Below, one piece after another: positions 52,395-62,492 of a DNA stretch of 64,000 nt. Each line of letters opens with the position of its first letter. Within the stretch, counting starts at the first letter, position 1. This DNA is from Glycine soja (Eukaryota > Streptophyta > Magnoliopsida > Fabales > Fabaceae). The DNA is taken from contig NC_041004.1 in NCBI RefSeq assembly GCF_004193775.1, positions 29,970,411 to 30,034,410 on the forward strand, given 5' to 3'. The position numbers and the translations under genes were made by a program. The notes beneath the pieces were generated by a model. That model worked only from the letters and a program-made list of their open reading frames with translations, was not told the origin of the DNA and ran no database searches.

Positions 52395-52840
52395 AATGAG
52401 GACACGTAGCCCTCTAAAGGTGAGGGCGTGCAGCCCTCTCAAGGCGAAGATGTGTAGTCCTTTGGAGGTGAGGGCGTGCAGCCCTCTGTTGGCGAGGATG
52501 TGTAGTCCTCTTCAAGGTGAGGGAATGCAGCCCTTTGTTGGCGAGGACGTGTAGTCCTCTCAAGGTGAGGGCGTGCAGCCCTCTGTTGGCGAGGACGTGT
52601 ATTCCTCTAAAGGTGAGGGCGTGTAGCCCTACGAAGGTGAGGACATGCAGTCCTCTGATGGCGAGGGCGTGTAGCCTTCTTAAGGTGAGGGTACTAGTAC
52701 CCAAGGTGAGGACGTGTAGCCCACTCAAGGCGAGGACATGTAGTCCTCTGGAGGTGAGGGCGTGCAGCCCTCCGATGGTGAGGACGTGTAGTCCTCTCAA
52801 GGCGAGGACGTGTAGTCCTCTCAACGGTGAGGGTAACTAG
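52395..52840. repeat. 24-bp minisatellite of B, about 18 copies
   Basis: Units like GGTGAGGGCGTGCAGCCCTC and GGCGAGGACGTGTAGTCCTC plus four bases. Interrupted once near 52690-52705 by ACTAGTACCCAAGG, which also ends the array in D2. Same position relative to gag as in D2. Confidence 0.9.
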
Positions 52841-53674
52841 TACCCAAGGGTCCACCCTTATGAGAAAGCAAGAGATCGACTCATCGAGAGAGCCGGTCAT
52901 CCCAAATTCAAAAGATTTGGACATTTAGATGTAGGGAATCTATGTAGTCAACATGATTTTTAGGGATGCAGATGCATGCAACCTTTGTTGTGAAATTTGG
53001 TAAATGCGGACTTCATATGAAATAATGCAATGAAATGGAAAGTTTGTACAATGTTCATGTCATTCTTTCCTTGTTTTGTGATTTTGATTTTGATTTAATT
53101 TTTTTGGAAAACACAGATTGACTGTCCTTTTGAAAGAGGTGATAATTCATGCAACCTTATCCTATCTTTTGCAAATCTCTCCGGGAACCCCCTCAAAGTG
53201 TATGTTCTGTTTGATTTAGTCACTTGACCATTTTGGAGTGATGGCAATAGAGCTGTTTGTCGTTTAATCAATCTATTGAAATCCTAGGGTTTGTCCCCCC
53301 TTTTTTTTGTTGAAAACATCGATGGGTGAGAACTTTTGATCGGCCCTTATGTTCACTTGAGGCTCATGCACGGTGCCCCTCATTGCCCCAGTGTAAGGCT
53401 TTGAGGTACCAATCGTTGTCTTTCGTCATGACCTTGTAGCTGGGAACCTATTGAGTGAGAACTTCTAATCTGCCCCTAGGTTCGTTTGAGGTTTATGCAT
53501 GGGGCCTTTCATTGCCCCAGTGTAGGGCTTAGAGGTACCAATTGTTGTCTTGTTTTCACAACCTCGTAGTGAGGAAGAATGAAAGACGCAATTGATTCTT
53601 GCAAAAAGAATTTTCCAAGGACGAGAAATAGTTGAAGGATTTTTCAGCTGATGGATTAAGTCAAATGACTCCTA
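52841..53674 (-). other. Non-coding spacer of B, left of the solo LTR
   Basis: Collinear with D2 4262-5100, including the direct duplication with CTCATTGCCCCAGTGTA. No coding sequence. Confidence 0.65.
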
Positions 53675-54501
53675 TGTAGAAGCAAGATGTTTTGATGTCT
53701 TGATGATGCTAAAGGATCAAGTGCTTCTAAGTTTTATTCAAGACAAGAATCCAAGAAAGTCAAGATATATGATCAAGTTGATTTCTAGAATCTTTTGGAA
53801 GAAGTTTCCAAATTGAAAAAACAAAAGGTTTGACCAAAGAATTCTATCATTTCAAATTAAGATTTGCTCTCCGGTAATCGATTACCAGCAGCTGAAAATG
53901 TTTATAACAGTCACTAGAAATTTGAATTCAAAATTTATAATGTGTAATCGATTACACATGGATGGTAATTGATTACCAGCAATTTATTCAAATTTTAAAG
54001 CCTGTGATCTATTACACAAGTCTTGTAATCGATTACCAGAGGAGATTTTCAGAAAATAATTTCCAAGAGTCACATCTATTCAAATGGTTTATGAATGGCC
54101 ATCAAAGGTGACTTGGAAACACGAATTTAAAGAGAGTTTTCATTGCCCACAAAGTTTATCCTCTCAAAAGATTAAGAGTTTTTCTGAACTGAACTGTCTT
54201 ATCCTCTCAAAAAGATTCCTTGGTCAACCACTTGCATATTCAATAAGGAATTTTGATTGGTCTTCATTGTACAATCTATCCCTTTTAAGAGAGATTTCTT
54301 CTTCTCTTCTTCTTACTTCTGAAAAGGGATTAAGAGACTGAGAGTCTCTTATTGTAGAGGATTCTTGAACACAAGGGAAGGGTTGTCCCTGTGTGCATTG
54401 TTAATCCGAAAAGAGAGAGTGAAAGTTTAATTGGGGAATAATCTTCGTATCTTAATTCAACCCCCCCTTTTCTTAAGGTAACTAAGGCCATTTATCCAAC
54501 A
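53675..54501 (+). mobile_element. Solo LTR nested in element B
   Basis: An 827-bp block begins TGTAGAAGC and ends TTATCCAACA, flanked by TCCTA at 53670-53674 and 54502-54506. D2 carries the uninterrupted site near 5100. It has five AATCGATT-type palindromes at 53876-54041 and CAACCCCCCCTTTTCTTAAG near its 3' end. The ends match the solo LTR at 9453 (TGTAGAAGC...ATCCAACA), so it belongs to a shorter related family. It is the innermost insertion of the nest. Confidence 0.92.
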
Positions 54502-54506
54502 TCCTA

Positions 54507-54827
54507 TTCTTGATAAACTCACTTCAAACTTTAAAAAGACAAACTTTCCGGAATGATATAATGAGGTCACATGAATGTCTTGAAAACACAGTCAATCAAA
54601 TGATGATTTTTTTTCTTTTTGAACTCCCTTTTTTTATTTTTATTTTGAAACTTATTTGTTTTGAGCTTTATTTGTTGTTTTACGGCAGCCCCGCCAACGT
54701 GCAAGACGAGTAACCTCTGATTGAATGGTCACAGGTCGCTTGAGCAAATAGACCAATGGCTTGCACCCAATTCCGATGAAAGTTGAAAATCCTGGTGAGT
54801 TATTAGAGACATCTAACAACAGCTTTC
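54507..54827 (-). other. Non-coding spacer between solo LTR and gag of B
   Basis: Collinear with D2 5105-5540. In an autonomous relative, protease and RT would follow gag; nothing of them remains here. Confidence 0.6.
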
Positions 54828-56613
54828 AAAATTGCCCCATGTGTGGCATCTCTTGTCAATGTCAGGATTTACACGCAATTCTCCTCAAATTTCATCCAGC
54901 CCGCATCAATTAGACCTTGCACCTTACGCTTCAGAGCCCTACAATGCTCAATGGAACGCCCCGGGGCTTCTCCATGACAAGCACACGTTGCGTTCAAGTC
55001 GTATTCTCGGAGAAATGGAGGTTGATGAACCTTGGCTAGGGTTATGGCTACCATTGAATTATCAAGTAGATATGGGAGCAAGTCAGCATAGGACACTGGA
55101 ATTGGGGTGAATTCTGCAGGCTTTCTCGCTGCAAAATTCACTTCTTGGTTGGTGTTTTTGGTTTGTGCTAAAGGTGGTGTTCGTCATTGGAAGTGCGGTA
55201 GACAGACTTTGTGGTAGATTTAGGGATGGCCTTTGTGGATAACTGGGTGGTGGGTAAGGAGAAAGTTTGTTATTGGCTGAGTAAAGATATTGTTGGGTTG
55301 GTGGGAAACTTGGCCGTACAGGAATGGCAGTCACAGCATGGGTTTCTCCCTCATCCTCACCCTCTTTATTTGCCCCAGTTTTCTCAGTCGTCCTAGTAGG
55401 ATGATCAAATTTGCCTCTTTTCGGACCCACATTGATCCTTTCACTGGCGAAGACCAAATCTGCAAAGCTTTGAGGGTGCGCAGCCCACCATCTTTTCATA
55501 GTAGAGTACTGATAATGTGTCTACCATCATGATTATCGTCTCCCATTCCATTATTGGGGGTACCACCTGGGCCGCCAGATCCCTCCACCTTTTGGGCGTG
55601 TTCTTTGAATGATCCGTCCCCCTTTTTGCACATGTTCTGTAGTTGCATCCTATCCGGAACCATATCAAAATTGTACTGATACTGCCTAACAAAGGCAACC
55701 ATTAGGTCCTTCCAAGAATGGACTCGGGAAGGTTCCAAGTTAGTATACCAGGTAACAGCTACCCCAGTAAGACTTTCTTGGAAGGAATGTATCAGCAATT
55801 CCTCATCTTTTGCGTATTCCCCCATATTCTGACAATACATCTTTAGATGGTTCTTGAGACAAGTAGTCCCCTTGTACTTGTCAAAGTCCAGCACCTTGAA
55901 CTTGGGAATGACCATGTTTGGGTATTAGGAACAACTCTTCTAGGTTAGCAAAGGCATAATCTTCACCTCCTTCAATGGCCCTGAGCCTTTCCTCTAGATG
56001 ATCCAACTTTCCCATTCCTGCCATAGTCATGAGGGTTTTTAACCGCTGTGGAATGCAAGAGGTGCAGTTGTGGGTGATACTGAGGGCCCTCCAAAGGGTT
56101 TTGTAGGGGTATACCACCAACTGCTTGCCCTTCAGTGGTATATTCGAGCCAAGGCTCGAAGTCGGCTAGATTGTGATGGGGAATTTCATGGGTCTCTTCC
56201 ACGGTTTAAGAGACATGTGCATGATCAGTTTGGGGTTGCTGGCTTTCAATGGGTATAGGAGTGGAGTTATTGACATTCTTATTGGGAGTGTACGCCACAT
56301 TGGGTGGCGTATAGTTGAGAGGCAAGCCATATGACGGGAAGGCGTGCTCGTTTTGAATTTGCACATCATGGGGGCCGCCCGTACTTCCTAAATATTTGCC
56401 TACCATATTTGAGGTTGGATGATTCATTTGCTTGAGGCCGGATGGGGACGTCGGGTTCACCTTAGCAACAACGCTGGTAGCGGCAATTGCAACCGCATTG
56501 GCTTCCATTATCTTCTTCACGCTCATCATGGCCTCCATCATTGTGGCCATTTTCTCTTTAATGGCCTCTATGTCGGCCTTCATCTTCTCTTGTATCTCCT
56601 CTACTTCACCCAT
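54828..56613 (-). pseudogene. gag of element B, broken
   Basis: Start at the ATG at 56613 (MGEVEEIQEKMKADIEAIKE, a coiled-coil-like N-terminus). Segments in several frames follow in order: HEIPHHNLADFEPWLEY; the capsid domain with FDKYKGTTCLKNHLKMYCQN, LIHSFQESLTGVAVTWYTN and RQYQYNFDMVPDRMQLQ; ADLVFASERINVGPKRGKF; then PVSYADLLPYLLDNS and the zinc-like CACHGEAPGRSIEHC. The second metal-binding His seen in A (GHNIDSC) is Arg in B. At least three frameshifts break it. No protease follows. It would have formed the particle, so B must rely on another element's Gag. Confidence 0.88.
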
Positions 56614-57813
56614 TACTCTAGCTCTAGCACGAGTTCAGTAAGGGCGTCGTAAAGCGTGTCCCTTTCTTTTTTATAACAATGATTAAGTTCATTTTATTTT
56701 ATTTTATTTTATTTTTCAAGGAAAGAATGCAATGAGCAATGCAACCAATGAAAAGCATGGATGTATGCGAATGACGTACAGTTGAAGTATTGCGAATTTT
56801 TACGCAGGATATGGGGTTGAATCATTTTAGATTTTCAACATGGTCCATGACATCTTTGTCAAGGTGAAACTGGAAGTAACAAGGACATCAACAATCCTAA
56901 ATATGTTTGGCAGTAGACGAAGCAGTGATGTGACTCGATTCATCTTTTGCCCCAATTTTTGCAAGATAGTTACTTCCATACTTCAACTTGACTTGATGAA
57001 CTTTTTTCGAAAAAGCATGAGCTTGGTTCAACCCTATAATCCAAGGAATGGCAATTCTGATCGCCAATATTTCAACAACATCTCATAGGGATGAATGACT
57101 CGGGCATACTTTAAGCCGTGCATGGAAAATGTAATTATGAAATTGAGATGCCCGAAGAAACACCATTTCCTAGTTAACCATGCATTAGGTACCATGTTCA
57201 ATTATTTTGTTTTATTGTTGTGTGTGTTTTTTTTTTGTTTTTTTTTTTTTTTTTAGAAATGGGTTTATGATCCCAACATGGTTGGCTCATGGTGCCTAAC
57301 ACATGCAACTAAGAATGTAGTGTGAAGTTTCACGCTTCCCCTTTTTTGTTTTTGTAGAGGAAAACACAAGGATGAGCAAACATGAAAACAAATGCAATTT
57401 TGCAGATCAAAAAGTTTGTTGAACGCATATGCATGATGATGCCATGACTCATGCAAAATGTGAGGCTGGAATATGATAACAGACAAATGCAGGAACAATA
57501 TGTTCATTATGATGCCATGAAGAGATGTTTATGCGATGCATAAAATGAATGCATTTACGGACACGAGAGCCCGAAAAATCATCTCTTCTTACTTGCGCAT
57601 TTGGGGGCGCAGTGCCCTATGTGTACAGTTAAGAAGGTGATATGGACCTTCCGGCTTCCCGTGACAAAGGACAAGACCAACATACAATGCATGCTAGAGA
57701 TAAAATGTGGGAGTGACTTGATTCGCACTGATTTTTGGAGTAAAAACGTGGGATAAACTCATTTTTTTCAAAAAGTTATAACTAGTCAAGATCTGAGCGA
57801 CAATACAAACTTC
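56614..57813 (-). other. Non-coding spacer between ORF1 and gag of B
   Basis: 1.2 kb without coding capacity; element A has only about 240 bp at this place. It contains a T-rich run (57220-57255). It carries an ACGCATATGCATGATG stretch near 57425 and a CGAGAGCCCGA phrase near 57565 that recurs near 58910. Confidence 0.6.
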
Positions 57814-58794
57814 CTAGCGGTTTCTAATCATATGGTCCATTAAGTCTATCATATGCTGACAATAGCTGAGAAGTCCGTGGATCTCCTCGGGGGCGGAGTA
57901 GGTGTCCGCCATTGCCTTGGCCTTGGCTAGCAATCGGGGAAGTTCTTGACTCATGTTCAAAGTAAGAGCAAATCAGTCCGTCCATATTGTTGCCTCTTGG
58001 TGCAATGAATCAATTACCCTTTCCCTTTTCGACGCACGAGCGGTGACCTTGTAGCGGATAGACGGGCCTACCTTCTTGGAGAAAAAAGGTGTGAAACCAG
58101 CCACACATAGAGAGCCAGTGCACAACAAACAATTCTTGCGCTGCTCTTTTCACATCCCCGGTCGAACGTGTCATACATGGCCAAAATGGCGACGACCGGG
58201 CTTTCCTTGCCATGATGAAAGGCGAGGAAAGCGTCAATCGCTGCTAGGTCCACTAACCCTTCCATATTCGGAAAGAGGACAACTCCAAAGATAAAAAACG
58301 CCAAGATGTCAATAAAAGAAAGCCCATTCGCCTTGATTTTCCAAGGCCTTTGCCCTTTCCTCCAAACACTTCCTTGGTACTCCGACTACTCCATTTCTGT
58401 TTTGCTTTAGACGTTCCAACTCTTGTGCTGAGATTTTCACTACCTTGGCAACTCTTGTCGTGGAGGGATAGAACCCAAAGAAAAGATATGGCTTCCTTCC
58501 TCCCAGTTGGCATCCCAGGATTTCTTCCAACTCTTTCACAGTCGGCACTAGCTGGAAGTCCTCAAATGTGAAGCACCTTAGGGGCTGGTCATAATACTGG
58601 GAAAGGGATGCAATCGGTTCCATGGAGACTTCTACCCTAGCTAGGTCCCAAATCTTACCATAGGCTTTGCGGAAGGCTTACCGTTGAAGTTGACCCATTA
58701 ATTGCCCCAACTCTCCTAAACTAGTGACCTCTAAGCTCTTGATTTTGACTTGATAGAACCTCTTTTTAAGCGAAGGCTTTTGACTTGATCCCAT
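57814..58794 (-). pseudogene. ORF1 of element B, with large internal deletion
   Basis: Start ATG at 58794 (MGSSQKPSLKKRFYQVKIK). A TAA breaks it after GQLQR. The domain then runs CFTFEDFQLVPTVKELEEIL, YLFFGFYPSTTRVAKVVKI, FGVVLFPNMEGLVDLAAIDA and CEKSSARIVCCALALYVWLV, in two frames. This is the domain of the Tat/Ogre ORF1 that I recall as DUF7745. At about 58010 the sequence jumps from the HRSCVEKGKGN region to SLHQEATIW...FALTLN and ends YCQHMIDLMDHMIRNR. The coiled-coil middle present in A (about 62750-63250) is deleted. The role of ORF1 is not established to my knowledge. Confidence 0.85.
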
Positions 58795-59637
58795 GTTTTA
58801 CTAAAGTGAAATAAAATCTAGTGCGAATCAAAACTCTGACATCTATCATGGGTGGAATGGATGAATGCATGAAGAAATGCATATGACACAGATGCAATTT
58901 ACGAATACGGGAGCCCGAGAAACTGTCTCCTTCTTAGATACAACGTCTAGGGGTAGCAAAGTGCCCCAACGTATGTATTTAAAACGGTGACACGGACCCT
59001 TCGTTGGTTTGTTTACAGAGGGGATCAAGACAGAACCCATGTGCGATGCATATGCGAAAGGCGCAACACGGGAATGTACACAGTATGACAATACTCACTG
59101 AATATAAGTAAAAGGGTATATGACACTTATGCATGGCAGTGTGAAAAATGGCACGCAGAGTGTTTGCTCCGTGCCCCTATTTAAGGGACCTATAAGGGAG
59201 AGAGCTAACTAGGCTTTTAGTGATAACCCCCAAGGTAGTCATATCTCTCTTGATGGTTTCTAGAGGTATCATCCCCTTCGAAGAACATACTGCAGCAGTA
59301 GGGACTACTAGCAACAATATGTTTTCAAAGAGAAAAACTCAAGATGAGGGTTCACTGTAATCAAGCAAGTCGGAGACCTAGCATGATCACGGATTCACCT
59401 CCACTCCTTATTTTCCCACGAACCCGGGTATAGGGCCCTTTTTCAACTCACCGTGTGTGCAAATAGTGTTAGTGTTTGTGTGCATCAAATGAATAAATAT
59501 TTACCTCATGCATACAAAAAAAATGCACTAAAAGCATCAAAGAGTTATATATACAAGAACATAATAAGGGGAAGCCAACAAAGGAGTAAGTCATGGCAAA
59601 ATTTGCACAAGATTAAATGGCCTAACTCTCTAAAAAT
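58795..59637 (-). other. 5' leader of element B
   Basis: The transcribed leader from PBS to ORF1 has no coding sequence that I can support. It would contain packaging and translation signals if conserved. Confidence 0.55.
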
Positions 59638-59640
59638 AGT

Positions 59641-59659
59641 CCCCAGTGGAGTCGCCAAC
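59641..59659 (-). other. Primer binding site of element B (tRNA-Arg type)
   Basis: On the minus strand TGGCGACTCCACTGGGGAC begins at 59658, one base inside the 5' LTR. Its complement ends GTCG-CCA, as a tRNA 3' end should, and matches my recollection of plant tRNA-Arg(ACG) and of the Ogre primer site. Confidence 0.8.
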
Positions 59660-61772
59660 TGTCGCAACCTACCCTTCGGCGAGAGGGCGACGCGTGACTC
59701 GCGGGATGCGTGTTCCACGAAAGGAATACGCGCGGAGTCGCCACCAACGTTTATTTGAGGAAAACGTCGGAAAAACCGGAAAAGACGCGATCTACGAACT
59801 TTTAAGTGAAAGGTTCGGGAGTTGTATTTACGCACGGGGAAGGTATTAGCACCCCACACGTCCGTCCCAAGGGACGGCAGCCTTTAATCGAATGTGCAAA
59901 CATGACTTTGATTTTTACGTTCCCTTTTATGTCCTTATATCCTTTATACCCTTTTTATATTTTTCTCTTTTTTGTGGTCGACAAGGGTGTTTCCCTTTGC
60001 TCCTACGTATTCCTCAATTTGTGATGAGGAAATCAGACCTACGTAGTTCTTTCGGAACAAAGTGTTTGGTTAAGTTGTTTTTTTATCTTTTTGCAAGATA
60101 TATTTTGATTGAACAAAAAGGTCATTTGAGGTGTTGGACCATTAAATGATCTTTTGATTTTGAAAGGAGAGAAACGTTAAGGTGTTGGACCATTAACGAT
60201 CTCTCGGGGTGGTCGACAAAAGCGGGGCTTTTGCTCCTACGTATCCTCAATTGCGATGAGGAAATCAGACCTACGTAGTTCTTGCAAAAGCGGTAAAGTT
60301 ACATGTTGATTTTATGCTTTTGAACGATCCATGTTAACCGATAAAAGCAAAGAGGACCGTTTAAGGCGTTGGACCTTAAAACGGTTTTTAGTGATTTTTC
60401 GGAAAAAAACTTGATTTGTGAGTTGATTTTAGTCTTAGTTTCACTTTGGTTATTAATCAATTCATTCAAGGAAACTTCCAAAGAAAAACGTCCGATTGAT
60501 TTTTTTTATTATTTTATTCAAAGATATTTTGATTATTTTATTATTATTTTTCAAGATATTTTGATTATTTTATTATTATTTTACTTTTTTTGGTTTAACC
60601 GAGGTTATAGCGTGAACGATCGGTTAGATTTCGTTTTAACAGTGATTAAACGAGATTACAACACAAATGATCGGTTGAAATTCATTTTATCATTTATTAG
60701 ACGAGAAAATGGCTTAAATAAATGGTTAAAGCACGTTAAAAACGGAAGAAAAGAAAGCTGAAAGTAAACGAAATTAAAGTGAAAGTACACAAAACAAGAA
60801 ATGAATTGAAAGTCTCGAATTCGAAAACTTACCCGTTGAAGAACGAAGAACGAACGAAGAACGGATGAAGAACGGTGAAGAACGACAAAGAACGATGAAG
60901 AATTTCCACAGAATCGCTTACGGAAGCGTTACGGAAGTACTTCGACTTGATTTTTCTTCACGAAAACGTGTTTTTTGCCCAAAATAGCCGAAATGCATAG
61001 CCAAAGGGGTCTTGAACATTTTGAAACAGCTCCCCCCTCCCCTATTTATAGAAAAAAAGGGAGGTGCTTGCCGCCCAAAGACTTAATGAAGAAGATTTCT
61101 AAGCGCACCTGAATTACTAAGTTCACCCCCCTTTTCGTATTTTACGGAAAAGTTACGGAAGCCTTACGGAACTGTTTTCGAATTTGATTTTCATCTTTTT
61201 TCTCTTCCCTTTCACCAATGTTAAGTGGAATATGCTTACCCAAGGTTTTCGGAAATTTTACGGAAGTATTACGGAAGCCGCGGAAGCCCCGAAAACCATT
61301 TTTCAAAAACGTGGAGGAGCTTGCCGCCCAGTTGCTTCCTCCTTAAGCAACCCAACTTCCAAAATGTTCTGGAAGGGCCTAGATTTGAATTGCTATTTAC
61401 ACCCCTATCATGATAAGTTCACCCCCTTACCTTTTTTGGTGATTCTTTTTTCGTAAAGTTACGGAAACTTACGAATCTCGTAACGATACTTGTTTTCTTT
61501 CCGTAATGTTACGGAACCTTGCGGATTACATAATCATCCCCTTTTTGACTTACGGAATGTTACGGAATCTCACTTAATTATGCAACGATGCTTCCATTTG
61601 ATTTCCGGTGTGTCACGGAAACTTACGGATTGTGCATCAATATTTTTTGGTTTTCCGGCATGTCCTGGAATTTCACAAATTGCCTAATGATGGGTGCCAA
61701 GCACCTCACAAGGACCAAAGAAAGGTCGCATGTCATCAAGCAAAGGTCCCCGGACGAAATTAGGGTATGACA
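59660..61772 (-). mobile_element. 5' LTR of element B
   Basis: Exact same length as 45584-47696 and nearly identical. Its outer end at 61772 is followed by GGGAG. It holds the promoter (TATA at 61042-61051), the hairpins at 60120-60150, 60167-60205 and 60356-60385, and the CTACGTAG modules at 59974-60049 and 60209-60284. Confidence 0.95.
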
Positions 61773-62249
61773 GGGAGGGAGTTCCTTAATGGGTGCGGAT
61801 TGAGACGGGGCATGGCGGATCATGTTTGGTTAGGGCAACTCATGGGGGGCCAGTTCCTTGAGGGGAAGTAGAGGGCCGAGATGGGCATCTCCTTCATCAT
61901 CTTCCTGCAGAGGATAGTCGGCATGAGGAGGGAGTTGCCCCTCGAAGGTAGGGGCTTGGCTCAAATCGTCTGGAGCGGTACGGGGACTGAAGTCTGAAGG
62001 CAAACCATAAGGGTAGGCTTAAGGACTATACCTCCGATTGAAACTCGTCGCGTTTCTATCTCGACCTAAGTTTATTGCGGGCTATAGCACTGGTTCCACT
62101 TCCCTAGCTGTATTGGAAGCGACCGTCGTAGCATTGTCTTCTATTGATTTTTGAATTTTTAGCATGGCTTCCGTGATAGAAGTCATCTAATCTTTTAAGG
62201 CTGACATGTCGACCTTCATCTGTTCTTGCACTCCCTCTTCGTTATCCAT
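61773..62249 (-). pseudogene. gag N-terminus of element A, separated from the rest by B
   Basis: Minus-strand ATG at 62249 begins MDNEEGVQEQMKVDMSALKD, then a stop, then MTSITEAMLKIQKSIEDN. This is the coiled-coil-like gag start of Tat elements and matches the B gag start in layout. Further in-frame stops follow (after REVEPVL and before MIRHAPSQSAPIKELPP). At 61773 the reading frame meets element B. It continues at 45583 with ISKDKGKIDLLEERL, and the GGGAG duplication accounts for the repeated bases. Confidence 0.85.
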
Positions 62250-62492
62250 CTTACTTTTGGATCGGGTGTTATAGGGGTGCCTTTGCGCTTTTTTAGTTAT
62301 GGTGAGTTCCCTACAAAAACAAACAGTGGTGAGCATGCCACCAAATCATGAATATGCTAATGAATGATCAGAGCACTTAGATCCACCTCAAGGCCTTTTT
62401 AGACAACGTGATGAGTTTCAAAACTTCTCTTTTTATAAAAGGAACAAAAGCTTTCATCTAGCCAAGATTTTACAAGAGTGTTACAACAGAAC

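Larger units (their letters stand above)
45584..61772 (-). mobile_element. Element B: young, non-autonomous Tat/Ogre-like retrotransposon (16.2 kb)
   Basis: Two 2113-bp LTRs offset by 14076 bp, flanked by GGGAG at 45579-45583 and 61773-61777. It is inserted in A's gag in the same (minus) sense. Contents from 5' (right) to 3' (left): tRNA-Arg PBS, broken ORF1, broken gag, non-coding spacer with a nested solo LTR, 24-bp minisatellite, accessory-ORF remnants, pyrimidine arrays, 127-bp array, PPT. No protease, RT, RNase H or integrase. It resembles the soybean non-autonomous partners of Ogre elements that I recall from the literature (SNRE/GmOgre), an identification from memory. Confidence 0.95.
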
